From CAVTTH01 sp963737545 (GTDB lineage Bacteria; Verrucomicrobiota; Verrucomicrobiia; Chthoniobacterales; UBA10450): DNA of 64,000 nucleotides. The DNA is taken from contig CAVTTH010000003.1 in NCBI GenBank assembly GCA_963737545.1, positions 1,178,001 to 1,242,000 on the forward strand, given 5' to 3'. The translations under genes and the position numbers were made by a program. Position 1 is the first letter of the stretch. Each line of letters starts with the position of its first letter. Below, in pieces: positions 7,585-17,543 of this stretch. The notes under the pieces were generated by a model. It had not been told where the DNA came from, did not search any database, and saw only the letters and a list, made by a program, of their open reading frames with translations.

Positions 7585-10500
7585 GTGGTTCCGACGAAGA
7601 ACGAAAAGCCGTCCCTGATTGCACCGCCGGATCGAGGTTGCATCGAGATTCGTGGGGCGCGTCAGAACAATCTCAAGGGGATCGATCTGGATCTGCCGTT
7701 GGGAAAAATGACCGTTGTCACCGGTCCAAGCGGCAGCGGAAAATCGAGCCTCGCCTTCGACACCATCTACGCCGAAGGCCAGCGGCGCTACGTCGAAACC
7801 TTCAGTCCGTACACGCGGCAATTTCTCGACCGGATGGACAAGCCGCGCGTTGACGAAATTCGCGGAATTCCACCTGCGATTGCGATCGAGCAATCGAACC
7901 CAGTCAAATCCTCTCGTTCCACCGTTGGGACAATGACGGAGATTAACGACTATTTGAAACTGTTCATGCCGCGAATCGCGCGCGCCTATTGTCCGGGTTG
8001 CGGGCGCGAGATTCGGCCGGAGACCGCGAAGTCCATCGCAGATCAAATCGTGGCACAGTTTCAAAACGCGGGTCATCCCGAGCGAACGCGAGGGACCTCA
8101 CGAACCACGCCGACGCCATCGAACAATCGCGAGGTCCTTCGCTTCGCTCAGGATGACAAGAAAGAGAGCGCGACGTTGCTCATCACCTTCTGGGTTTCCG
8201 TTCCGCAAAAAACAGAGCCGCGCGCTTTCTTTCAGTTCCTGCAGCGGCAAGGGTATCTGCGAGTCTGGTTGGACGGAAAGATCATCCGGACGGATTCGGA
8301 CACGAAGATCAAACGCCTCGGCGCGCGCGTGCAGGTTATTCAGGACCGGATCACGGTCTCGGAAGAGAATCGCCCGCGACTGATCGAGTCGATTGAGACC
8401 GCACTTCGCTTTGGGAAGGGCAGGATCAACTTCGTGCCGATGAGCGAGAGCGGTTTGTCATCGGCGGAGGAAATTCCCTTCTCCACCGGCTGGCATTGTG
8501 CGCACTGCGATCTCGATATCCGCCCGCCCACACCCGGGCTGTTCTCGTTTAATAATCCGCTCGGCGCATGTCCGGAATGCCGCGGCTTCGGTCGCACGAT
8601 CGCGCTTGACCTAAACAAAGCGATTCCCGACCGCTCCCTCTCGATTGCGCAAGGCGCGGTGCGTGTTTTTCGCGGCGAAGAAATGGGGGAATCGCAAAAG
8701 GATTTGCTGCGCGCCTGCGCCCGCAAGGAAATCGACGTCCAGACGCCGTTCGAGGAATTGCCGAAGGTCGATCAGGAGTTTGTCATCAACGGTGAGAAGC
8801 GTGAGGGCGAATACACCGACGACGATTACGAAAGCGATCGTTGGTACGGCGTCCGCGGATTTTTCAGATGGCTCGAAAGCAAGACCTACAAAATGCACGT
8901 TCGGGTTTTGCTCAGCCGCTACCGCGCCTACACCACCTGCCCGAGTTGCAAGGGCGGCCGCTTCCAGCCTGAAGCGTTGAATTACAAGATTGTAGCGGCG
9001 GTCTCTGACCGCCGGAATCATTCGCACGACGGTCAGAGACCGCCGCTACATTTAACGTTGCCTGAGTTTGCCGCGCTCGCGATTTCCGACGCCCTCGATG
9101 CGCTCGCAAACATCGATCTTCCGCCTAACGATTCCACCTTGGAGATGTTGCGCCGCGAAATTTGTGCGCGCCTGAATTATCTTTGCGAAGTCGGCCTCGG
9201 TTATCTTACGCTCGATCGCTCAACCCGCACCTTGAGCGGCGGTGAAGTTCAGCGCGTCAATCTCACCACCTGTCTCGGTGCGTCGCTCGTAAACACGCTC
9301 TTCGTCATGGACGAGCCGAGCGTCGGCCTGCATCCGCGCGATGTCGGTCGGCTCGTCCATGTCATGCACACGCTGCGCGACAAAGGCAACACCTTGCTTG
9401 TGGTCGAACATGAGGAGTCAATCATTCGCTCGGGTGATTACTTGATCGACATCGGGCCGGGTCGCGGTGAAAGTGGTGGCGAATTAGTGTGGAACGGATC
9501 GCTTGCGGATTTTCTGGGGAGCGCACGCGGCTCGCGTGCTGCGTTCGGCGGCCCGCCGAACGCTTCCCGGGATTCGCGGCGGGCCGCCGCGAACAGCACG
9601 CCAGCGGCGTGCGCTCCCCAATCATTAACGCGCGAGTACCTCACCGGACGCAAGAGCATTCCGATCCCGAAATCGCGTCGTCAATTTTCCTCGGTGCTCA
9701 AGATTGCCGGCGCGCGCGAGCATAACCTACGCAACGTCGATGTCGAAATCCCGCTCGGCATTTTTACCTGTGTGACTGGCGTTTCTGGCTCCGGGAAATC
9801 GACCCTTATTCATGACGTGCTCTACCAGAATCTTCTCCGTGCGCGGGGCGAGGGGAGCGATCAGCCCGCCGGTGCATGCAAGAGCGTGACGGGCGCGCAC
9901 CGGATTCGCAGCGTGGTGATGGTGGATCAATCACCGCTGGCCCGCACGCCGCGCTCGACGCCGGTCCTTTATCTGGGCGTTTACGATCGGGTGCGGGAGT
10001 TGTTCGCGGCGCTGCCGGAAGCGATGGCGCAAGGGCTGACTGCCAGTTCATTCTCGTTCAATTCCGGGAGTGGACGGTGCGAACGTTGTTGCGGAACCGG
10101 CTTCGAAAAGATCGAGATGCAGTTTCTGAGCGATCTCTACGTGCGTTGTGCGGAATGCGAAGGCCGCCGCTTCCAACCGCACGTCTTGAAAGTGCTGCTC
10201 CGCGGGAAATCGGTTCACGATCTTCTGCAAATGACGGTGAGCGAAGGCGATCGCGTTCTTCACCGGAATCGGCGAGGAGGAGAGGCTCGGCTCGTCCGCT
10301 GGCGGTGCTGGCGGAAGTCGGACTCGGTTATCTGCGGCTCGGACAGCCCTTGAACACGCTTTCAGGTGGCGAGTCACAGCGGCTGAAACTCGTTAGGCAT
10401 CTGAGTGAGACGGGGAATGCGGAATCGGAGACCGGAAATGGGCTGGCGGAATCGAGCCTGTTCATCTTCGACGAACCGACGACTGGCTTGCACTTCGACG

Positions 10501-13500
10501 ACGTGGCTCTGCTCGTGAAAGTTTTTCAGCGATTGGTCGATGCCGGCAATACCATCGTGGTGATCGAGCACAATCTCGAAGTGATGAAGTGCGCGGACTG
10601 GATCATCGATCTTGGACCGGAAGCAGGTGATGATGGCGGCAAGGTCGTGGCGGTGGGAGTGCCGGAGGAAATCGCGCGTATTACGGAATCATACACGGGG
10701 AGATTCTTGCGTGGTGTTCTTTCTACGCGAAACGACAGAAAGATTGTCATCCCGAGCGGACGCGAGGGACCTCGCATTACTTCCAAGGGGTTCGGGAGGT
10801 CCTTCGCTTACGCTCAGGATGACGTTGAGGAAATTGCGCGGGCCGCGGAGGCTTCAGCTCCTTTCGTTGTAAAAAGTCGTAACCACGCCATCGCGATCCA
10901 CGGTGCGCGCGAGCACAATTTAAAAAACATCTCGTTCGAAATCCCGCGTGACCAGATGGTGATCATCACCGGGCTGAGCGGCTCTGGAAAATCGACGGTG
11001 GCGTTCGATATTCTTTTTGCCGAAGGCCAGCGTCGTTTTCTCGACAGTATGTCGCCGTATGCGCGGCAGTTCGTCGAGCAATTGGAGAAGCCGGACGTCG
11101 ATCTGGTCGAAGGCCTGCCACCGAGTGTGGCGATCGAGCAGCGCGTCACACGCGGCGGTGGAAAATCTACCGTTGCGACCGTGACCGAGGTTTATCATTT
11201 TCTCCGGCTGCTCTTCGCCAAAACGGGAACGCAATTCTGCCCGGACTGCGATTTGCCTGCAGAAAAGCAGAGCCTGGCCGCGATCGTGCGGCAGGTCGAA
11301 ACCGCCGCGAAACGCGGCGCGCTCAAAGTGCTCGCGCCGCTGGTCAAAGCGCGCAAAGGCTTCCACACCGATGTCGCGCGCTGGGCCGAACGTCAGGGAT
11401 TCGATACGCTCTATGTCGATCGCGAGCTGGTTCCGATCGCGCAGTTTCGAAAGCTCGAACGTTTCAAGGAGCACACCATCGATGTCGTCGTCGGCGCGAT
11501 TGACGCCAAACGTATTCTAAAAGCGCGAAATCTCGTGCAACGCGCGGTCGAGATCGGTCGCGGCACGGCGCATCTGCTCGACACGAAAAATCGGCTCACG
11601 GTCATGAGCACCGAAATGAGTTGCCCCGGTTGTGGGCGCGCCTTCGAAGAGCTTGATCCGCGCTTGTTCTCCTTCAATTCCCCTCATGGCGCGTGTGAGG
11701 AGTGCGGCGGTTTTGGTGAAATTTGGAATCGCTCGATGCAGACGGAAACCGGCACCGAAGAAAGAGGCGAATCGGTTCTGGAAAACGAGCTGGCGGCAGA
11801 CCGGGCCTTCGAAGATATCGACGAAGAGGAAGTGCGCGTTTGCCCGAAGTGCCACGGTTCCCGGTTGAATGAGATTGCGCGGCACGTGCGCGTTCGGGGA
11901 AAGTCGATTGACCATTTCACTTCATTGGCTGCGAGTGACGCGCTCGGCGCTTTGGGCAAACTTCGTTTCCGCGGCCATCACGAGACCATTGCGGCCGATC
12001 TCGTCCCTGAAATTCAGCAGCGTCTGAAGTTCATGACAAATGTCGGCCTGGGCTATCTCGCGCTCGGGCGTTCGGCCAAGACGCTGAGCGGCGGCGAGTC
12101 ACAACGCATCCGGCTCGCGGCTCAGCTCGGTTCGAATCTGCGCGGCGTTCTTTATGTGCTCGATGAACCAACCATCGGACTGCATCCGCGCGACAACCTG
12201 CGTCTGCTCGATACGCTGACCGCGCTGCGCAAGAAAGGGAATTCGCTCGTGATCGTGGAACACGATGAGGAAACGATGCGGCGCGCCGATCACATCATCG
12301 ATCTCGGACCGCGTGCCGGCGTGCATGGCGGCGAAGTAGTGGCGCAGGGCAGATTGAGCGACATCGAAGGGAATGCGAATTCCGAGACCGGCAGATGTTT
12401 GCGGAGTCCGCTTTGTCATCCCACGCGCCAGAAGCGTCGCTCGTTAGGCGAAGTGGAGCATTGGATCGAAATTCATGGCGCGCGGGCGAACAATTTAAAG
12501 AACATCGAGGTTCGTTTTCCGATCGGTCGGCTTTCCGTCATCACGGGAATTTCCGGCTCCGGCAAATCGACCCTCATGCACGAAGTGCTGCTGCCCGCTG
12601 TAGCGGCGGTCTCTGACCGCCGAAAAAAGAACGACGATCAGAGATCGCCGCGACAAGAAATTGCCGGTGCCGAACATATCGAAACCGTTTACGAAGTCGA
12701 TCAGTCACCCATCGGCAAGACATCGCGCTCGACACCGGCGACCTATATCAAAGTTTTCGACGAGATCCGCAATCTCTATGCGCAACTTCCGGTCTCACGC
12801 ATCCGCGGTTATTCGGCGAGCCGCTTTTCATTCAACACCGAAGGCGGCCGTTGCGAAGTGTGCAGCGGTCAGGGCGCGGTCAAACTCGAGATGAGTTTTC
12901 TGCCGAGCAGCTATGTGCCGTGCGAAGATTGCGACGGACGTCGCTACAATCAGCAGACGCTCGAGGTCCTGTATGATGGCAAGAGCATTGGCGACGTCAT
13001 GCAAATGACGATCGAGGAGGCGGCGGAATTTTTCTCGGCCCATCCGAAGATCGCTCGCTCGCTCGCGCTTTTGGTCGATACCGGTCTCGGTTATTTGAAA
13101 CTCGGACAGCCAAGTCCGACCCTGAGCGGCGGGGAAGCGCAACGCTTGAAACTCGCGAGCGAGTTGACGCGCGGGATTGGCCGCGCCCAGCACGAGCGGT
13201 TGCGCAAGATGCGCAAGCCGAAATCGACTCTTTATCTCCTGGAGGAACCGACGATCGGATTGCACATGGCCGATGTGGAATTGCTGCTCAACGTGCTCCA
13301 CCGCCTGGTTGATGAAGGAAACACGGTCATCGTGATCGAGCATAATCTGAGTGTGATCGCGGAAGCCGATTACGTTGTCGACATCGGACCGGAAGCGGGC
13401 GCGGAGGGTGGCGAAATCGTCGCCACAGGCACGCCGGAAGAAGTCGCGAAAAATCGCGTCAGCCGGACGGCGCCATTCTTGCGGGCTGTGCTGAGGAGGA

Positions 13501-13523
13501 CGCGACAAAGCATGTCATCCTGA
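7585..13523 (+). CDS. uvrA: Tandem (double-length) UvrA with in-frame repeat insertions and two frameshifts
   Basis: A fusion of two complete UvrA units, about 1,978 residues when two extra bases near 10246 and 10283 are discounted. Four ATPase cassettes are visible: GPSGSGKSS/TLSGGEVQRVNL, GVSGSGKST/TLSGGESQRLKL, GLSGSGKST/TLSGGESQRIRL and GISGSGKST/TLSGGEAQRLKL, each with a DEP or EEP Walker B and zinc-finger CxxC pairs. Chlamydial UvrA has a similar tandem architecture. GTG start at 7585. Five palindromic repeats are inserted in frame (8072, 8991, 9516, 10746, 12599), and the stop codon at 13521 lies in a sixth. The frame moves 1 to 2 to 0 between MTVSEA-IAFF and ARPLAVLAEVGLGYL. It could be a working gene hit by sequencing indels, or a decaying one; the intact cassettes favour the first. 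Confidence 0.9.
8072..8157. repeat. Family A element inserted in tandem uvrA
   Basis: Left arm GTCATCCCGAGCGAACGCGA followed by GGGACCTC, right arm GAGGTCCTTCGCTTCGCTCA then GGATGAC. It is read in frame as HPERTRGTSR...REVLRFAQDD between the first zinc-finger block (CPGCGREI) and LLITFWVSVP, an insertion absent from ordinary UvrA. The CCCGAG variant avoids the TGA present in intergenic copies (CCTGAG). Confidence 0.88.
8991..9050. repeat. Family C element inserted in tandem uvrA (60 bp)
   Basis: Near-perfect inverted repeat: TGTAGCGGCGGTCTCTGACC at the left and GGTCAGAGACCGCCGCTACA at the right. The length is exactly 20 codons, read as VAAVSDRRNHSHDGQRPPLH within the block following CPSCKGGRFQPEALNYK. 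Confidence 0.9.
9516..9619. repeat. Family B element inserted in tandem uvrA
   Basis: Starts GGGGAGCGCACGCGGCTCGC and ends GCCAGCGGCGTGCGCTCCCC, with inner palindromes GTTCGGCGG/CCGCCGAAC and GCGGCGGGCCGCCGC. It is read in frame as GSARGSRAAFGGPPNASR and following residues, in the linker between the first and second ATPase cassettes of the first UvrA unit. Confidence 0.9.
10746..10823. repeat. Family A element inserted in tandem uvrA (78 bp)
   Basis: GTCATCCCGAGCGGACGCGA...GAGGTCCTTCGC...GCTCAGGATGAC. The length is exactly 26 codons, read as VIPSGREGPRITSKG...FAYAQDD in the linker between the two UvrA units. The reading frame differs from that of the copy at 8072. Confidence 0.9.
12599..12655. 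repeat. Family C element inserted in tandem uvrA (57 bp)
   Basis: TGTAGCGGCGGTCTCTGACC at the left and GATCAGAGATCGCCGCGACA at the right (imperfect inverted arms). It is exactly 19 codons, read as VAAVSDRRKKNDDQRSPRQ just after the last Walker A, before AEHIETVYEVDQSPIG. It is in the same position and frame type as the copy at 8991. Confidence 0.9.
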
Positions 13524-13634
13524 GCCGCGCAGACGGCGAAGGACCTCGCATCTGTAGAAAAACGATCCATATCGAATGGGGGAACACAATTTGCGATAGA
13601 GGGGTCCCTCGCCGTCTGCGCGGCTCGGGATGAC
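13514..13634. repeat. Family A repeat at the end of tandem uvrA
   Basis: GTCATCCTGAGCCGCGCAGA...GAAGGACCTC at the left and GGGTCCCTCGCC...GGCTCGGGATGAC at the right, with a 50-base interior. The TGA inside CATCCTGAGC is the stop codon of the tandem uvrA (ATG TCA TCC TGA). Confidence 0.88.
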
Positions 13635-13700
13635 AACAGTTGTTGTCGAGTCCGCAGTCGTTCTTGCCGCTCTTGCTAAATTGATCGACACTCGCGCCGC

Positions 13701-14645
13701 ATGCTCGGCTATTACCTGCACGATCTCGATCCGTTCATCTTTCATCTCACGGAAACCGTCGGGCCGCGTTGGTACGGGCTGGCGTATGTGCTCGCGTTCA
13801 TCTGCGGTTACGCGCTGCTTCGATGGCTGGCGAAACGCCGTTATGCAGATTTGCAGCCGGCGCAGGTGGGCGACTTTATTACCTGGGCTGCGCTCTTCGG
13901 TGTGATGCTCGGTGGACGTCTCGGTTACGTGCTGTTCTACAAACCGGAAATGCTGCGCGAACCGCTCTCGATTTTGAAAGTTTGGGAAGGCGGAATGTCG
14001 AGCCACGGCGGCATCATCGGCCTGGTCCTGTTCACGCTCTACTACGCGCGGCGACACAAACTTTCGTGGACCAACCTCGGGGACAACCTTGTGGTCGTTG
14101 CGCCTATTGGCCTCTTCTTCGGACGCTGCGCCAATTTCATCAACGGCGAACTCTACGGTCGGCCGGCTTCGGTGCCGTGGGCGATGCAGTTCCCGAAAGA
14201 ATTGCTGGAGCCGGAAAACGCGGCAGAGGCGGCGCGCGCCGTGGCGGCCTGTCAGCAGATCGATCCGGCGATCACCGGCGCGGATTCAGTCATTCAAAGC
14301 ATTCACACGCATCCGAATGTCGTCTCGGTTCTGCGCGGAATTCTGACGCCGCGCCATCCCTCGCAACTCTACGAAGCGTTTTGCGAAGGCGTGCTTTTAT
14401 TCGCGATTCTTTGGTTTGTCCGGACTCGCATGCGCACCGCGAATGGTGTGCTTACTGGATTATTTCTTTTTTGCTATGCCGTTTTCCGAATCATCGTTGA
14501 AAATTTCCGCGAGCCCGATGCGTCACTCATCGGCGGATTTACCCGCGGCCAATTCTTCTCGTTCTTTCTGATCGCTTTGGGAATCGCCTACATTGTCTTC
14601 GCGAAATTACATCCGACATATCCGCGAGACCGCCCATCAGCCTGA
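13701..14645 (+). CDS. lgt: Prolipoprotein diacylglyceryl transferase
   Basis: Transfers diacylglycerol from phosphatidylglycerol to the lipobox cysteine of prolipoproteins in the inner membrane. The 314-residue polytopic protein shows the family blocks GPRWYGLAYVLAF, the EGGMSSHGG catalytic-loop motif, the signature GRCANFINGELYGRP (residues about 145-158) and the RHPSQLYEAFCEG C-terminal motif. Start at ATG 13701. The 3' end overlaps the convergent LolA-like gene by nine bases. Lipoproteins elsewhere in the window (TonB-like, cupredoxin) are plausible substrates. Confidence 0.97.
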   Translation: MLGYYLHDLDPFIFHLTETVGPRWYGLAYVLAFICGYALLRWLAKRRYADLQPAQVGDFITWAALFGVMLGGRLGYVLFYKPEMLREPLSILKVWEGGMSSHGGIIGLVLFTLYYARRHKLSWTNLGDNLVVVAPIGLFFGRCANFINGELYGRPASVPWAMQFPKELLEPENAAEAARAVAACQQIDPAITGADSVIQSIHTHPNVVSVLRGILTPRHPSQLYEAFCEGVLLFAILWFVRTRMRTANGVLTGLFLFCYAVFRIIVENFREPDASLIGGFTRGQFFSFFLIALGIAYIVFAKLHPTYPRDRPSA

Positions 14646-15434
14646 TGGCGCGGGCGTCGCCGACTGAACGCGCCACGACCGCTCGAGCATTGGCATGAGC
14701 GCGCTCGGCGAAACTTCCACCAGGTCTTGTTGCTGTTCCGCAGTTGGTTCCCACGTTTCCGCCGGCAGGGAAACAGCAAAATCGGCCTTGTCGATTGAGA
14801 CGGTCGCGCTCCAGGACGGGGCGTGCACTACAATCTGCGCGATCGTTTCATTCTCCGGCCGAATCCAGACGCGCGCCGTCCAGCCAGTCAGTTTCAATTG
14901 CGGCATCAACCCGACATCCAGAACGCGGTAGGTCGACGCTCCAACAGTCGCAGAGCCGGCGGAGCGGACGGTCAGCAGCGCCGGCAGCAGAACAGCTTCC
15001 GCCTGGGTGAAATGAAAACCACTGAACTTCATTCGCTTTTTTCTCTTGGCGACTTCGGCCGATTGGTGATCGAGCAACGTTTGGAGTTGCTTGCCCGGGA
15101 ACATCCAAATCTTGTCGTCATGCCGGCCGATGGTAATGAGGCCGCCCGGAGCAGGAACTTGTGCGAGCACCTTGTCCGGCGCTTCGAAGGAAACATGCAA
15201 TCGGCTTCCCTTTAACTCCGGGGCCAGCCCGGCGGTTTCCAAAACCGACACCTGCAAATCGAGTGCATGATTGCCATCATTTCCGTTTGGTGTGGCCAGA
15301 GCGATGAAGGGCGAGAGCGCTCTCGCGAGTAAATCGAATCGATTTTGCGGCGTCTCCTCGGGTTGTGCCGCGATTGAATGCGCCAGGCACAGACACGTCA
15401 GAAGAGTGAGCGATCTGATTGCTTTCGCTTTCAT
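14637..15434 (-). CDS. Secreted LolA-like periplasmic protein
   Basis: About 265 residues from an ATG at 15434. That start gives a Sec signal peptide (KAIRSLTLLTCLCLAHSIAAQ), whereas the longer upstream frame does not. The mature part has alternating beta-strand patterning (RLHVSFEAPDKVLAQV...LITIGRHDDKIWMFPG...RVWIRPENETIAQIVVH) that resembles LolA/LolB-type lipoprotein carriers. No specific family was recognised, so this is a fold-level resemblance. It is divergent from tolQ with only about 35 bp between starts and overlaps lgt at the other end. Confidence 0.6.
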   Translation of the reverse strand: MKAKAIRSLTLLTCLCLAHSIAAQPEETPQNRFDLLARALSPFIALATPNGNDGNHALDLQVSVLETAGLAPELKGSRLHVSFEAPDKVLAQVPAPGGLITIGRHDDKIWMFPGKQLQTLLDHQSAEVAKRKKRMKFSGFHFTQAEAVLLPALLTVRSAGSATVGASTYRVLDVGLMPQLKLTGWTARVWIRPENETIAQIVVHAPSWSATVSIDKADFAVSLPAETWEPTAEQQQDLVEVSPSALMPMLERSWRVQSATPAPSG

Positions 15435-15469
15435 ACGATTTCCGCTATTACTAGAGCACGTTGGCGCAC

Positions 15470-16225
15470 ATGCTACTTCCGAAGTTTCTTGCAGCTGGCG
15501 GGCTGCTCTTTGCCTTCGAACACTCAACCGTCGCGGGCAAGGTCGTCCTCTCGCTCCTTTGTGTCGTGTCGATTTTCAGCTGGTCGATCATGATCACGAA
15601 AATGCGCGTGATCCGGTTCGCGCGGAAACAGACGGCGCATTTTCGCGCGGCCTTTCGTCAGGATCGGCAACCGCTGCGGTTGTTTGAAAATCGTGCGAAG
15701 TTTCCGGGGACACCGCTTTTCAATGTTTATCACGCGGGCTGCCAGGAGCTGACCTTCCATCTTCTCGGCTCAGCCGAGGTGGATGAAACTTTTCGCGCGC
15801 GCCTGGAAATCGCCGATAAAATCACGCCCGCGCAAATGCACGCGGTCAATGCCGCGATGGAACGTGCGGTGGGCGAAACCGCGCTCGAGCTGGAATCGCA
15901 AATGATTTTGCTGGCGACGGCAGTAAGCGGTTCGCCATTCCTCGGATTACTCGGCACCGTCTGGGGCGTGATGGATACGTTTACCGATGTCGCGCTGGCC
16001 GGTTCGCCGAATCTGACCTCGATGGCGCCGGGCGTTTCCGGCGCCTTGATTACGACGGTGACGGCGCTCTGCGTCGCGATCCCGGCGATGTTCGGTTACA
16101 ATTTTCTCGTTACCAGCATTCGCGGGATGATCGTGGAGATGGACAATTTCGCGGCTGAGCTTTCGTCCGAGTTCGAGCACAAATATGTCGATCACACCGC
16201 GCGTGTCTCGGAGTTTCGAAGATGA
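15470..16225 (+). CDS. tolQ: TolQ/ExbB-family proton channel subunit
   Basis: Inner-membrane subunit that with TolR/ExbD converts the proton gradient into motion of TolA/TonB. About 251 residues with the N-terminal helix (residues about 22-42), a cytoplasmic loop, and the conserved second and third helices (ATAVSGSPFLGLLGTVWGVMDTF and SGALITTVTALCVAIPAMFGYN). ATG 15470 was preferred to the TTG at 15461. The stop overlaps the start of tolR (ATGA), so the four genes from here to 17932 are translationally coupled. Confidence 0.92.
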   Translation: MLLPKFLAAGGLLFAFEHSTVAGKVVLSLLCVVSIFSWSIMITKMRVIRFARKQTAHFRAAFRQDRQPLRLFENRAKFPGTPLFNVYHAGCQELTFHLLGSAEVDETFRARLEIADKITPAQMHAVNAAMERAVGETALELESQMILLATAVSGSPFLGLLGTVWGVMDTFTDVALAGSPNLTSMAPGVSGALITTVTALCVAIPAMFGYNFLVTSIRGMIVEMDNFAAELSSEFEHKYVDHTARVSEFRR

Positions 16226-16638
16226 GACGCTATTCGCAGCGAAATAACCTGACGACGCTCTCCGAGATCAACGTTACGCCGTTGCTCGATCTGGCGTTCG
16301 TTTTGCTGATCATTTTCATGATCACGACGCCGTTGCTCGAGAACAGTGTGAATCTGGTTATTCCTTCGAGCGGAGTGGCGAGTGCGCCGCTCAATCCAGC
16401 GCAAGTGCAGACGATTTCGATCGATCGCACGGAATCAATCCGATTGAACAATACTCTGGTCGATCCGGTGACCCTGACCGCGCGGCTGACGGAATTAAAA
16501 CGGGTGAATCCAGACGTGGCCATCGTCATTCGTCCGGATCGTGAGCTGCCGGTTCAGAAATTGGTGAATTTGATGGACACGCTCCAGCGCGCGCAGATTA
16601 CCAGGGTCGGTATCGCGACGAAGGCCGAGTCGAAGTAA
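16222..16638 (+). CDS. tolR: TolR/ExbD-family transport energiser
   Basis: A 138-residue protein with one N-terminal transmembrane helix (LLDLAFVLLIIFMITTPLL) carrying the conserved proton-path aspartate (PLLDLAFVLLIIF) and a periplasmic ExbD domain ending VVNLMDTLQRAQITRVGIATK-like. It partners the upstream TolQ homologue. The start ATG overlaps the tolQ stop and the stop is two bases before the next ATG. Confidence 0.93.
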   Translation: MRRYSQRNNLTTLSEINVTPLLDLAFVLLIIFMITTPLLENSVNLVIPSSGVASAPLNPAQVQTISIDRTESIRLNNTLVDPVTLTARLTELKRVNPDVAIVIRPDRELPVQKLVNLMDTLQRAQITRVGIATKAESK

Positions 16639-16640
16639 CG

Positions 16641-17543
16641 ATGCCGCGCGACGCACGCTTCTGGCGGAACGTCACAATCATCAGTCTTGCGCACATTGCG
16701 GTTTTGATCGCACTGATTCGCTGGAGCGTGGAAGCCAGAAAGCCGCCCCCGAACGACATCATCTGGATGGACGGTGGTATCGGAGATTCCAGAGAGCCTA
16801 CGGCATCGACCGCAGCTCGACCTAACGAGCCAGAGGAAACATCGCAGCCGACGCCCGAACCGTCCAAGCCGGAGAAAGCGGAGGAACAACCGAGCATCGC
16901 ACCGGTGAAAAGCGACATTCAACTTCCAACGCCCGAACCCACTCCTCTCGCGACAGCGACTCCGTCGCCGACACCGATAGCGACTCCGACACCGTCGACC
17001 ACTCCCAAGTCAACGCCGAAGCCTTCTCCGAAGAAGACGCCAAGAGCAAAACCGAAACCCACACCAACACCGAAACGGAAGGCAACGCCACCGCCGAAGA
17101 AATCCGTCGTTGCCAAAGCGACGCCAAAAGCGAGCGCCGAGACGAAAGAGAACGCCAGTGTCCAGGAGAAGAAAAAAGCTACGGAGAGTTCCAAAAAATC
17201 GACCACAGCAGGCTCGGGCGGACACAGCCACGCCGGCAGCGGCGGATCGGAATTCGGCTGGTACGGCAACATGCTGCACGATCGTTTCTACAGCGGATGG
17301 GTGCAGCCGATGACCGTCGTCGAAACCGGCATCAAGTTTTCTGTCCGCGTAAAGCTCCGCATCGAAAGAGATGGAATGGTCTCCCGGTTTGAGATCACGA
17401 AGCCATCGGGCAACGTTGTGGTGGACGAATCTGTGCAGGCGATCGCGAAGCGCGTCACGCAGGTGGATCCGTTGCCGGCGGGTTTGGGAAAAGGCGGACA
17501 CTATGATGTGAACATCAATTTCGAGCTCAATTCCGAGCAATGA
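16641..17543 (+). CDS. TonB/TolA-like energy transducer with Pro/Thr/Lys-rich spacer
   Basis: A 300-residue protein: short cytoplasmic N terminus, one transmembrane helix (residues about 12-28), a spacer of about 150 residues rich in Pro, Thr, Lys and Ala, then a Gly/Ser/His patch and a C-terminal TonB-like domain (residues about 205-300: NMLHDRFYSGWVQP...RIERDGMVSRFEITKPSGN...VDESVQAIAKRV). It links the TolQR-type motor to outer-membrane partners. Whether it works as TonB or TolA cannot be settled from sequence; no TonB-dependent receptor or pal gene is nearby. Confidence 0.85.
   Translation: MPRDARFWRNVTIISLAHIAVLIALIRWSVEARKPPPNDIIWMDGGIGDSREPTASTAARPNEPEETSQPTPEPSKPEKAEEQPSIAPVKSDIQLPTPEPTPLATATPSPTPIATPTPSTTPKSTPKPSPKKTPRAKPKPTPTPKRKATPPPKKSVVAKATPKASAETKENASVQEKKKATESSKKSTTAGSGGHSHAGSGGSEFGWYGNMLHDRFYSGWVQPMTVVETGIKFSVRVKLRIERDGMVSRFEITKPSGNVVVDESVQAIAKRVTQVDPLPAGLGKGGHYDVNINFELNSEQ

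Noticed and set aside
10231..10290. Programmed frameshifting in the tandem uvrA
   Set aside because: Two separate shifts without a slippery heptamer or downstream stem were seen, and similar shifts occur in many unrelated genes of the window.
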